Source: Rhyacophila brunnea (taxonomy: Eukaryota > Arthropoda > Insecta > Trichoptera > Rhyacophilidae). Taken from it: 64,000 nt of DNA. The notes below the pieces were generated by a model. That model had not been told where the DNA came from. It saw nothing but the letters and a program-made list of their open reading frames with translations, and did no database searches. Shown piece after piece: positions 45,660-56,242 of this stretch. Where the stretch lies: positions 496,001 through 560,000 of the forward strand of contig JAGYXB010001104.1 of assembly GCA_022495005.1 (NCBI GenBank), in the 5' to 3' direction. Each line of letters opens with the position of its first letter. Within the stretch, counting starts at the first letter, position 1. Made by a program: the position numbers and the translations under genes.

Positions 45660-46289
45660 ATAGTCTACACGAAAAGTTATGGCGCCATGGCACACGAATG
45701 TTTTAGGTAAAAAATAGATATACACAATTTTAAAAAAATATGTTTTTTTACAAAAAAGTTTTACAAATACGTAAATATGTATTATACAATAATATAAACA
45801 ATGCGTATTTTCTTTGATTTTGAATAATATTTTTACCAATAATATTTATCAATCGATGCGCAAACGGAAACGACGAAATTCATGTAGATATAAATGACAT
45901 CTTATTGTATAAAAAATAACAGGCAAATAGATACTCTTCAAGAATAACCATTATCATTGCATAGGTCGGTCCTTAGGTTTTATGCGTCACACATAATAAT
46001 ATTATAGCACTGACCTTATCAGGCGGCGGGGGAAGTCGCGTCGCAGAGAGGATGCCTCATCTGATCCGAGCAATTTTGTCGTCAATTTGTGGGTAAAGAA
46101 CCAAAGTAAGTAGGTATGCATTACAGTAATACTCAAGAACTTATAACCTTTTTAATAGAATTCTTATAACTATTTTTTCATTTTTTTCCTGCTCAAACTA
46201 CTTGAAAAACTGATCGGCACGTCAGACAGTCAAAAAATAATATTTAGAAAATTTTGGCACGCGTACGTAAAAAGGTTCGCAAACCCTGC
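45660..46289. mobile_element. hAT MITE family D, copy 1
   Basis: It aligns in the same orientation with 60949-61662. Shared blocks include ATATTTTTACCAATAATAT, AATCGATGCGC, GGAAACGACGAAATTC, ACCTTATCAGGCGGCGGGGG, AATAGAATTCTTATAACTAT and CAGTCAAAAAATAATATTTA. Its right end reads GGTTCGCAAACCCTG. The left end (GGCGCCATGGCACACGA) is less clear. Confidence 0.65.
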
Positions 46290-46308
46290 TCAAGTAAATT
46301 GCATAGAG

Positions 46309-46646
46309 CAGAGATGAGCATACATGAGGTCAACGAGAGCCACATTTTGGATTTTCATATTATATATAAAGAGCCACACCATAGTCACGTTCTCACGTAG
46401 TATTAAATACACAAATTCAAATTTAATGACATTTCTACACAAATATTAATTGCTATATAAAGTATAAAAAATACATATATACCTACACCAATACGTGCGT
46501 ATTTGACAGTTGCATTCATATTATACGCGCATCTTGTCTCTTACAACATTTAGAAAGGAAAACTCGCGAAAATACAAGTATAATGGGTAAAGAAAATACC
46601 TATATTTTTATCAAGAGATATTGATGGCCGCATTTGCCCACGTCTG
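46309..46646. mobile_element. hAT MITE with 8-bp target duplication
   Basis: 338 bp. The left end is CAGAGATGAGCATACATGAG and the right end inverted is CAGACGTGGGCAAATGCGG, both of the common hAT CAGxGxTGGGCAAA form. The flanks GCATAGAG (46301-46308) and GCATAGGG (46647-46654) match at 7 of 8 positions. It begins 19 bp after the end of family D copy 1, so two hAT elements lie almost end to end. Confidence 0.72.
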
Positions 46647-46654
46647 GCATAGGG

Positions 46655-47737
46655 TAACCAAGGTATTTACAACTCAATAATCCCAGTGCGACACATTCCA
46701 CTCGCGATGGATGCAATGTAATAAAGGCGCTAATATCTGTTAAGTATGCACTTATCTGTTATCATTATTCTTCGTCGGTACCTCATGTCTTGGGATAGTG
46801 ACCCGAATGATTTAGCCGTCGAGGAGAAATTTTCTCCACGAATCTACACTACCCCTCGTACTCACAGCCTGTTTTACTGTCTAACATTGACAATAAATGT
46901 TACTGCAATAAATTAGCATAAAAAAATCTTTCTCCAATTCTTAAAAATGTCTGCAAACCAGCATTTCACAAAAATATGTCATAATAATTTATAATTGGCA
47001 TTGCTTTCACGAGAATAACAATTTAAGGAGGAGTTATTAAATCACCCACGGCCAATATTGGTCATCGGTGAATGCTTATTGAATTAATTTTATTTGTTAA
47101 TTTTGTTTTTTTATTAATCATTAATAAAATTCTTGGAAGATAGGGCGTATACACGATGCTGATGGCTGTATGTATCGTCATTTGCCACAGCATTCAAGAA
47201 GTTCCCGGAATTCTGTTACAAATTATTGTATTAATGAACAGCTGTTGACCTAACAAACCTAGTCATCTTCAAACTACATTCCAGATTCACACGCGCTATG
47301 CTATAGGAATTCTGGGATTAATATTTTTTTTATCGGCTTTTTATTAGATATTTTTTATTGATGTAAGAGAATATCTTTTTAGATGCTTCAATTCCGCGGT
47401 AGGGAAGTTATATGCGAAAAATAATCTCATTTTTAGGTAGACCGTCGCCTATTCTGAACATGAATTAATAGTTTAATCAGAGGAAAATTTAGGTAGGTAC
47501 CTAGTACGGACACTGACAGTGGTGCTTTGTTATTTCGCAACTCGATGCTGTGATCGAGTAGTCTCGTCTTGAGAATTCTCACGAAATAATCAGAAAAGGT
47601 CAGTTTCGAATCTCGAGAATTTAATTTTCCGAAATTTTTCGAAAAATCATCAATGTGGTTATCAGAAATTCTAGAAATTGTTACCTACTAGGCATAAAGG
47701 GAAAAGCAACCTGCTGACCGCAAACGGAATTTGAAAT
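46655..47737 (+). other. Intron 2, region without a recognised gene
   Basis: AT-rich sequence; nothing recognised. Confidence 0.35.
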
Positions 47738-48090
47738 AATTACAAGATAAAAAGAACTTTTTATATACAACGTTTTTAAATTGTCTGTTGAACCATATAA
47801 ACTTAACTTGACTAGCTTAAACGATCAAAAAAATTGTACTTGACATGTCATATTGATTTCCATAGTAACGCACGTATATATTAATAATTTAGTTGCTAGG
47901 ACCCCAGATCCCTGCAACCAATAATGGTGTCGAAATAATTTTTCATACAAAACAGAATTAACTGAAAATGAATTCAATTTTACTTAAAGATATAAAAAAT
48001 ACTAAAATTAAATATTAAAAACATGCATTGGCATCGTGTTCTGATATATTCTAAAAGTTTCAAATGTCTAGCTAGTCGGGAAGTTAGTTA
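47738..48090 (+). repeat. Repeat E, copy 1 (inverted relative to 59333-59690)
   Basis: About 350 bp reading ATTACAAGATAAAAAGAAC to CTAGCTAGTCGGGAAGTTAG is the reverse complement of 59333-59690, with roughly one difference per ten bases. It is followed by a hAT-like terminus ending at 48160 (identical to bases 1-33), so it may be the interior of that element. Confidence 0.7.
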
Positions 48091-48125
48091 AACATCGATT
48101 GCAAGAATGTACATTCTCCTCCTTG

Positions 48126-48160
48126 CCCCCCCCCAATATTAAATCCTGGGTGCGCCACTG
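48126..48160. mobile_element. hAT-like right terminus, second copy of bases 1-33
   Basis: A C-run followed by AATATTAAATCCTGGG and TGCGCCACTG matches the start of the window. It probably closes the element that contains repeat E (47738-48090). The left terminus was not located. Confidence 0.55.
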
Positions 48161-48165
48161 ACATA

Positions 48166-48316
48166 GTCAGTGCTCAAAACACGCCTAGCGTGTGGCCATT
48201 AGATACATATACATTGACTGCTGACCAGTTAATTACCACATTTAATTATCATGCTAATTGCTACACGCCAGGCGTGTCTTGAGTACTGACCGAGTTGCGG
48301 TAATTAACTGGTCAGC
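48166..48316. repeat. Interleaved palindrome pair
   Basis: Arm A 48166-48196 pairs with 48260-48290 (27/31). Arm B 48220-48239 pairs with 48297-48316 (19/20). Because B starts between the two A arms, the pairings overlap in pseudoknot order. A partial copy lies at 62995-63080 (GCTGACCACTTAATGACCAC, then GTTAATTGCTACGCGC). Confidence 0.7.
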
Positions 48317-48705
48317 ACTGAATGGGACATCCAATTATTATACCGAACGGGTATTTTCTGAAATGAATCTAAAATTGTCGATGTCAGAAACAAATATTCT
48401 ATCGAGTTGATAAAATCGAAATTACTTGTTCAATTCAACATGATATACTCATGAGCTGAATTTAACCAATACATTAAGCAGCAGAAAGAAACTCTTCATG
48501 ATCTCTTTAAAATCTTCAGCCAAGTATAAATAGATGAGTGTCCGGAAAAAATGTTTAATATTATTTTGATAGTTAAAAAGTTTTGTAGTTTGTGTTGTGT
48601 CATTTATGATTGATATTATAGAAATAAACATTAGAAATATTGAACTATGCGTTTTGTTCAGTTGTCCCGCTTTTTGCTCCTAAATCCCGATTTTTTTATT
48701 TCAAT

Positions 48706-49194
48706 GCCAACGCTCCATTGGCGAGCCAAAAGTCCGAATAAAAAAGTCGAGCTGTCAAAAGTGAAAAGTTACGATTCTCGTAATGTCTTCCGATAATCCT
48801 ATAATTTTGTGTTATTTATGTGTAAAATATAAATATAAAATAATATAGCAGTGAAAACAACACAAGTTTTACGATTTCTTTTATGAATTTCATAAATACA
48901 AATAAAAAAATAATTGGTAAATCTCTCATTTTCTAATGTGTAAATTATCAAATTAATCAATGAAAATGTTTAAAACAATTACAGATTTTTTTTCGGTCCG
49001 AATGATTGCGTATTAATGTCAAATCGAATTTGCATAGTGATCGACTGACGAAGTCTGGCAAAAATATCGAACATATTTGAAATCCAACGAGCCTGGTCTG
49101 CGGATTAAAAAGTCCGCAGGTCTGGGGTGCTCCACGCGAAAAAAAAGTCCGAAGACTGTAAATCGTCTGACTTGCGTGCCAATGGAGCGCCGGC
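48706..49194. mobile_element. Non-autonomous DNA element with inverted ends
   Basis: The left end GCCAACGCTCCATTGGCGAG and the right end inverted GCCGGCGCTCCATTGGCACG are complementary over ~16 bases. Blocks AAAAAGTCCG and AAGTCCGAAG repeat near both ends. The interior is non-coding. Flanking duplications are not clear; a hAT-like origin is plausible. Confidence 0.55.
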
Positions 49195-49604
49195 TTAAAA
49201 ATTTCGATTTGGTAAAATAATTATCTGGCAATGCTGGTGGGTAGGTATAGATTTATTTTAGTACATAGTTCAATTTAAAATAAAATCGTTATTCATAAAA
49301 GTATCTAAGGTTAGCTGATAGTTACTAAGTATTAAAATATCAATACGATTGCAATACGTAATAAAGTATTTCTATTGCATCCACGGTAGTAAAAGTACTT
49401 TCCCCGATTGAATGGATTTGTCATAAATAAAAATAACCACAACATCCAATGACGTTCATGACTATAGTAATATAATAAGCAGACTTTATATTGAATACAT
49501 AATTATGACTTTGTAACTTCTTATTTTCGTGTGGATTTTCCGTGTTCCCAACTACTGATTATTGATAACTATTGTAGTATGATACAATTTAAATCTATAC
49601 TTAC

Positions 49605-49744
49605 CTCTCGCTTACTATAACTACTTGTGGTACACGACTGGCAGGTGAGACACCGGTTACAGCTGCAGGCCTGCTATTCGTCTCTGGGATCGAAGCGCGG
49701 GTGTCTGGGCATGAGGTAGTAGATGGGCTACAATTAGTGCTCAT
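49605..49744 (-). CDS. Candidate first coding exon of an unknown antisense gene
   Basis: On the minus strand an ATG at 49744 opens 46 codons (Ser/Thr/Pro-rich, including SPSTTSCPDTRASIPETNSR and SRVPQVVIVSE). The segment ends at a consensus donor, GAG|GTAAGT (GT at 49604-49603), in phase 2. The frame is also open upstream to about 49816 without another ATG. This stretch is clearly GC-richer than several kilobases on either side and matches no transposon family that I recognise. I could not identify the protein or the following exon. It could instead be a promoter-proximal exon of a nested gene inside intron 2, or a chance frame. Confidence 0.35.
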
Positions 49745-49829
49745 TCGCACTGCATAACTGTGGACTTTTCGAACTACCCAGCGAGTCGTATCTGCCCGAC
49801 GTACGCTACGGGGCACGTGTTAACGGCAC

Positions 49830-51560
49830 ATATCTACAAATAGTATGAGAAATGCAGTCCCCTACGAGTGGTCAGTAGCGATATTTGCGCGGTACTTAAG
49901 TATAATATATACTTACTAAAAAAAATCAGTCAAAAACTCAAGTTTTTGAATAAGATTTCGTTTTCACAAAAAATTAGAGAATAATACAAGTTGTTGCTGA
50001 AAGGCAACACCATACAATTAAGGGTTAATTATTGTAATAGCAACAATGATTTTGATTAGGGTTGGATTACCATTTCGTGTTGAAGGCCACATTAAGTCAC
50101 CTGTAATATAATAAAGCCGCATTCCATAAACCGTAATACTCAAGTATATTATAATATATTATTTTGTAAAATTATAACTACTATGTGTGTACCAATTAAT
50201 TTAATGAAATGGCCCTATAGCCCTGGTTTAGCAATTTATAGCCCTGGTTTAGCAATTTCAAATGTAAAATTAGATTAGAATTTTATTGTATTTGTACTGC
50301 GACCGTTTTATTCTTTTATAAATAAAGCAAAATTTATATCGCGTAGGCATTATATTAATAACGTTATTAACATGTAGCGTTCGTTGATGGACTATTATTA
50401 TCAGTAAAACTTCTTTTTATACATTATTCCTCAACTATAGTTTCCGCCAGAAATACAATAAAAAACAATAGGTAATAAAGATAGTATTATTCAAATTAAG
50501 CACCACACCTACACGAGTAAAAAAATCTTCGATAATTTCATAATATTATCGAATACGATTCATTCTTCTCTCTAATATGTCAAAATCTCTCTTATTTTCG
50601 TTTTTAATATTTTTTTAAATATTGCATTACATATTAACTTATATGGAATATAAATTATTGTGCCATTTTATAAAACCACAAAATTAATCATTAAATATAA
50701 TATAATATATTTATTTTAATCTTTGTTCTTTTTCATTAAATATTTTTCCAGTAAAATAAAAATGTAATGTTCCGTTATGTTTTCATATTTCGTTAAAATA
50801 AGAAAAGGGCGAAAGGTAAAAAAAGGTTGGAAAATGAGATTGCTTTCTGATTCAAACTTATTGTGACATTTCGTGGAATTCTATTCAATTTCGAATTACG
50901 CAGGTGTTTCCTGTGGCACATAAAATGTCCTAAGTTATTTTACAACAAAACCCTATATCCGCATATAAAATAAAATATATTCACGTGTTCTCATTCTAAT
51001 ATGTTTCGTCGTAATACTTGTAATGTCCATAATTATCCATCTATTTATGTTTCAATACACAATAAAATATCTACCTGTCTTCTTTTTGTCGCACTCCCTA
51101 TCAGAATGTGATATTCTCTTTTCGCCTGCTACATGGAACAACTTGGTTTAACTGCACATTTACCAATTACAAGGTTTTCTGGTCACGAAATGCGGCGTAT
51201 TTCTCAACTACGCATACCAGCCATGTCCAACTTCAAGTAGGTAGGCTGTGAATTACTGTCCACTATTCAGTACCTATCAAAACTGGAAATCGTCTACCAT
51301 ACTTTTTCAATGGTATTCTTCAATTTGGACGAACATGAGGAAACTGTGTTAAAAATAAAACAATACTAATCGTGAAAATATTTGATCTTTTTTAGGTTCT
51401 CATTGCAATTATCGTCAAACTAGTCTCCTACTATATAAAGAACCTACTGCGTGACGGTAAGGGGAGTTTAAAGCTCACGTATTCACATCAAATGATACGA
51501 GGAAGTCATACGGGCTTTCTCGTGGTTAATTTGAAAACAACTTTCACGTAAGTTGGTTAG
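49830..51560 (+). other. Intron 2, region without a recognised gene
   Basis: AT-rich sequence with nothing recognised. A short tandem duplication, TAGCCCTGGTTTAGCAATTT, occurs at 50218-50258. Confidence 0.4.
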
Positions 51561-52534
51561 AGAAAAGGAATGGATAATGCTTCCCTTTCAAACTTCGATG
51601 AAATTATATTACAACTTAATGTTCCCGCCTTTTTCTTGTTCAATTTTCACAATTTAATTCTTACGGGGGGGTCTATGGTGCAATCTACCAAAATTCATCC
51701 CTCGATCGACGTGTTAGGCAGTATTGCGACAACTCTGGAAGACTGCATGACTGTGAATCAGCTGTCTCAATTTTCTCTCTTTTGCCAGTCTTGAGACTGA
51801 TAATTCCTTTCAGTCCGATCATTATATCCTATTAGCTAAGGTCTCATACTTTTCCTTAACCACTGTCCATAATCGTACGTCTTTCATACCCGGTTTTCGA
51901 CGATCAGTACATCGAAATAGATTGTTCAGTACGTCACAGGCAAACAAAAGACTGTCTTCCTACGTACGTATTCAGCATGATTTACGTAGTAATACATTTG
52001 GCTAATTAGAGTAAAATCTGTTTTTGATACAAATAACAAATAACCAATGATTTAATTAAATAACCACCAATTTAAGCAGAAGGCATGGCACATGACTCAT
52101 GATAGAATCAACAATCATCAATGGTAAACCCAAAATAGTACACTGAGCAGGCCAGAAAATAAATCAATAAATAGAAATTCTTCGAATATTAATTATTTAT
52201 TATCATGGTTTGGTTTGAATGAACACAGTGCTTATGCTATGTTTACATTGTCGTGCTGCGTTTTGCTCTTTATCTTATCATGTAGCCGATAATTATCAAT
52301 GTAATTGCTATCAGTGAGTTGTTATCAGTATCATCTATACTGGCTTTGCTAGCCGTGAACATATTTTAATTTCCAATATTAATGAATTGATTCTTGCAAT
52401 TCTTGAAATTGAAATTGATTCTATATACATAATATTTTCATTTTTTTTTATTTGAAACTCTTTACAATGCGGTGTGGATCTTTGCCGCCCCACAAAGATG
52501 CTTTTTAATAGATTTTTACAAGAAATTGATGTTA

Positions 52535-52640
52535 ACCAAATACTCATAGCATTGGCTCCATGGGTACACACCATGGGTCTGGGATTCGAGACCCACGACT
52601 CCATAAGTGAACACGTTACCACTCTAGTCAGTCCTTCGAG
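52535..52640 (+). mobile_element. Possible tRNA-related SINE fragment
   Basis: A region with CATAGCATTGGCTCCATGGG and, about 20 bp later, GGTCTGGGATTCGAGACCC is reminiscent of an A-box/B-box pair. The spacing is short and no tail was found. Confidence 0.3.
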
Positions 52641-53439
52641 GGCGCAGTCGAATCCTTAATGTGACTTATAAACAACTGCTTATTTTTATCAAACAAGATA
52701 ATGTCCATTTAATCCAATGACACGGGTCCTGATTGTTATTTAATGATGTGTATGAAATACAGAATAATGTAGGTTTTTGAGAGGTGTCTATTCCTTAGAC
52801 GAGGAGGTTTTAAGACGTGCCAAGTCATAGATAATATCAAGCACATTTCTTAGTACTTATTCCACAATAATTATAAAATTAAAACTAAGCATTTTGTAGT
52901 GTTTGTTTTTATTGTTAATATCACTACCTACTTAATTGTTTAACATGGCGATCTGAGTGTTTATTTTAAAATTAAATCAATAAATTAACTATAGTCTCAG
53001 TCTGATTGAGTATTATTATCACAGATCCATTTGTTATATTATTATTATATAATATTATAAAGGCTCTGGTGATCTTTATTGTGTATGATAAATAATTGGC
53101 CTCATTGCATGAAGATATTGTAATAAGCAGACAGACTATGCTCTGAATAATTTTCTATTCCGGCGTTCATGAATTCATTCGGTAAAAAAATGTACAAAAG
53201 ACATAACTTTTAGCCATTATCTCCTGGAAATGTTTTCCATGGAAGTGAAATATGCTAGTCAGTGGTCGGTGTTACCAGTTTGCATCCCGTCTCTGACGCA
53301 TTAATGTCAGCGTAGGGTTGTTACGGAATAAACCCAAAATATGGAGTTTTCCGTAATTTCTTAGTTGAAATTAATTAAAAAATAGTGTTATTATTAATAC
53401 TGTCGGTGGAGGGTACTTGTTGGAATTTGAATTTAAATT

Positions 53440-53540
53440 TTAATGGATTTAATTCGTTTCTTTGCGACCCGGGTTTCACCTTTCGGTCACAAAGAAAGAC
53501 TCAAATGGATAGTACAAAACTGAAATCCATTAAAATTTCA
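53440..53540. repeat. Short inverted repeat
   Basis: AAATTTTAATGGATTT (near 53436-53451) and AAATCCATTAAAATTT (near 53524-53539), together with TTTCTTTGCGAC and GTCACAAAGAAAG nearer the centre, form an imperfect ~100-bp foldback. Confidence 0.55.
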
Positions 53541-53569
53541 AGGGAAAATAGAATTAAGTATTAACTTTA

Positions 53570-53699
53570 ATGTTGTTCTTAATTCTGTCTGTCATGCATT
53601 AGGGGTAGATCTTTGTACTACTGATAGTTGGACTACGGGATCGAATACCGCAGGTGCGGTAAATTCACGTCTTTTATATTCAATTACTTTGTGTTTGTG
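53570..53699 (+). pseudogene. Possible hAT transposase fragment
   Basis: The plus-strand frame reads SVCHALGVDLCTTDSWTTGS, then SRLLYSITLCL before a stop at 53700. VxLCTTDSWTT resembles the CLTTDxWTS motif that contains a catalytic Asp in hAT transposases. The fragment is short and no further motifs follow. Confidence 0.35.
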
Positions 53700-54224
53700 A
53701 AGCAAGAGGGGCTTGAGCAAATAACACATAAACTATATTGTGTTCAAGATACTGTCTTACCATACGGGTCCCCATGATCATTCTTTACGTTACACTATTT
53801 AGGAATAAAAAGGAAAGAAAATATTTTACGCTGGTATTCGAAATGCGGTATTGACAAGGGCTGCTGAGGATATCGTGAACGGAATACAGAACCTTGTCTC
53901 GATACTGCAGGAACAGGACGTCGGTGAGAGATAGTCCTCGGTGTGCATGCCACCTATTAAGTATGCGCACACATTTTTTGTTAGGTATTTTTTGGGCAGT
54001 ATGTCAGGTAAAAGGGGCAACTTGCGAACGCTGATGACATGATCGAATGACCAAATGAATGAGTTCACCGGAACCCCCATAATATCTGTCATAATGATAT
54101 GATCACGTTCCTCAGTTATGAGGATGGCGACGAGGAAGACCTAGGAAGAAAAAATGTCAGATTTAATAATATTAGTTAAATTCTTTTGGATTTAAGGCAA
54201 TATAGGTAGGTACATATTATTTTG

Positions 54225-54415
54225 AACGCCACAACAGGCCACGAGGCCCAATGATGGTAGTGTAGTTAAACAGTAATGTATTTAGTAATATAACTGAAAC
54301 AATTACAAACACCTGGGCTTTGAGAAAATCACATAAATATATTGTGACTTCACCGGATCGAACCCGGAGCCCCCGGATGAAAGGCCAACGTATTAAGCAC
54401 TGGACTACGAAGTTC
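54225..54415 (-). mobile_element. tRNA-derived SINE, family of 11805-11991
   Basis: On the minus strand GTAGTCCAGTGCTTAATACG (A-box region) is followed by GGGTTCGATCCGGTG (B box). The conserved body comes next: CACAATATATTTATGTG, TTTTCTCAAAGCC and AGGTGTTTGTAATTG. It is more diverged than the copy at 11805 and has no clear tail or duplication. Confidence 0.7.
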
Positions 54416-54633
54416 TATTAACTAAAAAAGTTATTCTACTTCATGGAAAACGAATTTATAAATGGCTATTCAAAATCATTTGAATTTTGTGAACTTTTGT
54501 ATTATTCGTTTTTCGAGACTCGAGACTTCGAGAGTTTATTTTATAATATAAAAACCCCAAATTTACCGAAAGGAGAAATTTAATTTTTCATTTATTTTAT
54601 TGTGTCATACTGTCATGGTGTAAATGCATTGTA

Positions 54634-54785
54634 TTATTAATTTAATTGAATAAAACGCAAATTTTTATCGTACTTATTCCACTTTTATTAATTAATATCT
54701 GGATGGGTATCGTCCGCCTCAGAGGGACAGGGAAACTGGAATAAGTACCATAAAAATTCGCGTTTTATTAAATTAAATTAATAAT
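54634..54785. repeat. Foldback repeat C, copy 3
   Basis: TTATTAATTTAATTGAATAA and its complement TTTATTAAATTAAATTAATAA bound a 152-bp inverted repeat with a ~45-bp centre. The inner part holds the TCCGCC and TTAATTAATAAAAGTGG (complement) blocks shared with 36229-36350 and 38525-38620. Confidence 0.65.
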
Positions 54786-55658
54786 CTAACTATTATTTTA
54801 AAATTATTAAGATATGATTGTATTCGTCTTGATTTTATTTGGTGATCTCTGATTACGTCAATAACAATTTTCTGACGTTAGACACTGATTAGGGACAATC
54901 CCGTGTATACGGGACATCAGATAACAGTGACAGCCCTATCGCAGGGTGAAATCCCCTTTCACTTTTCGGTAGCGGGGAGTCATTTGCGCAAGTCACAGTG
55001 CTTCCATTCAAGTCCCTGTGGGGTCGTAAACCTGTCCAATTAACCTGAACTTTCTCGGTTTGCTCTCTCCCACGTGCATCAGCCGCATCGCAACATGGCA
55101 GGACGCTCTCTGCGATACGCCCCCCTTCCTTGCGCCATGGCAGTGGTATCTAACATTTATTAGACAATTGTTTCGAATTGTTTTTGACAATAAAGGACGC
55201 TATCAACGATGATTGATAACAAGGTTTGCCATGCATCTGAAGTCAGACCAAATCATCGGAACATGGTAACAATCCCATTTTCTACATAAGAACTTTGTTG
55301 AGATTCAATACGTGTACCCCCAAATTCCAATGCACTAGTTTTTAAAGAAAACAATATTTTATCGAGCTTTTACGATGACCGTGCCACAATTTCAGTGGGT
55401 GCCACTAATTGTGAATATCATGAAATGGACAGATGCAGATTATAATATATAGTATTTTCAGTATAATAAACACACCCGTGAGTTAATGGGTTAGAATTAG
55501 ACGATATTATTTTATAATATATTTTAGTAGGTATAATATATATAATTAGACACGTCGTTTCAAGCCGACCCAGTGTCAGATCTTGTTTTAAAAATATCGA
55601 TAACTTACTGATATATTTAAAGTATCTTGTATCTACTATCTAGTTTTGGATAAGTCTA

Positions 55659-56242
55659 AGGCCTTCCGCTCACGAGAATACTCAAAAAAGACGAGACTGA
55701 AACTAAAATTCCAGCCAGTATCTAGCGGCTAGCCAATATATTTCAATGGCGTCTAGCTCACGGCAAGACCGGAATCTCTCAGTTTCAAAACGTTCGCTAC
55801 TAAAACTGAAGAGATGCGACATGCTAGTCTTCCAGTTTCCAGTCCACCATAAAACAGTGGTGTCAATATCAGTAGATTCGATGAAAAATCATATTTTCTT
55901 ACCATATTGGTAGCAAACGTCAAAAGTTAAAGATGGGCGAACCGATTTTTAATTTCAAATTTGTGGAAGAGGTGGTATAATAACCTGCATGTATAATTAC
56001 AGGCTGCCAGAGTATTCCCGTTTATAATGTATTATAATATTTTACATACATATATAATATTATAATATTTTACATAAATATATTATAATATTTTATTTAT
56101 ACTTTCACAGTTTGGGATTGTGAGATTATTATTTAAAGTGGGTTTCAGTAGCGCCGCGTGCGAAGTATCAGTCATTGGCCAGTTTATGAGTTCCATCAGC
56201 GACCAGTTCGTCGGATTTTAGTTTCTCCATGAGCGAAAAGCT
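55659..56242. mobile_element. Putative hAT-like MITE
   Basis: GGCCTTCCGCTCACGAGAA at the left and, inverted, AAGCTTTTCGCTCATGGAGAA at the right are similar termini. They enclose 584 bp containing further CAGTTT and ACTGAA motifs in both orientations. Internal AT-rich repeats (TATAATATTTTACATA) lie near 56030-56095. Target duplication not resolved. Confidence 0.45.

Noticed and set aside
53826..54092. 88-codon minus-strand frame, and a plus-strand frame reading NAVLTRAAEDIVNGIQNLV
   Set aside because: The plus-strand reading looks protein-like for ~35 codons but could not be tied to a family, start or splice site.
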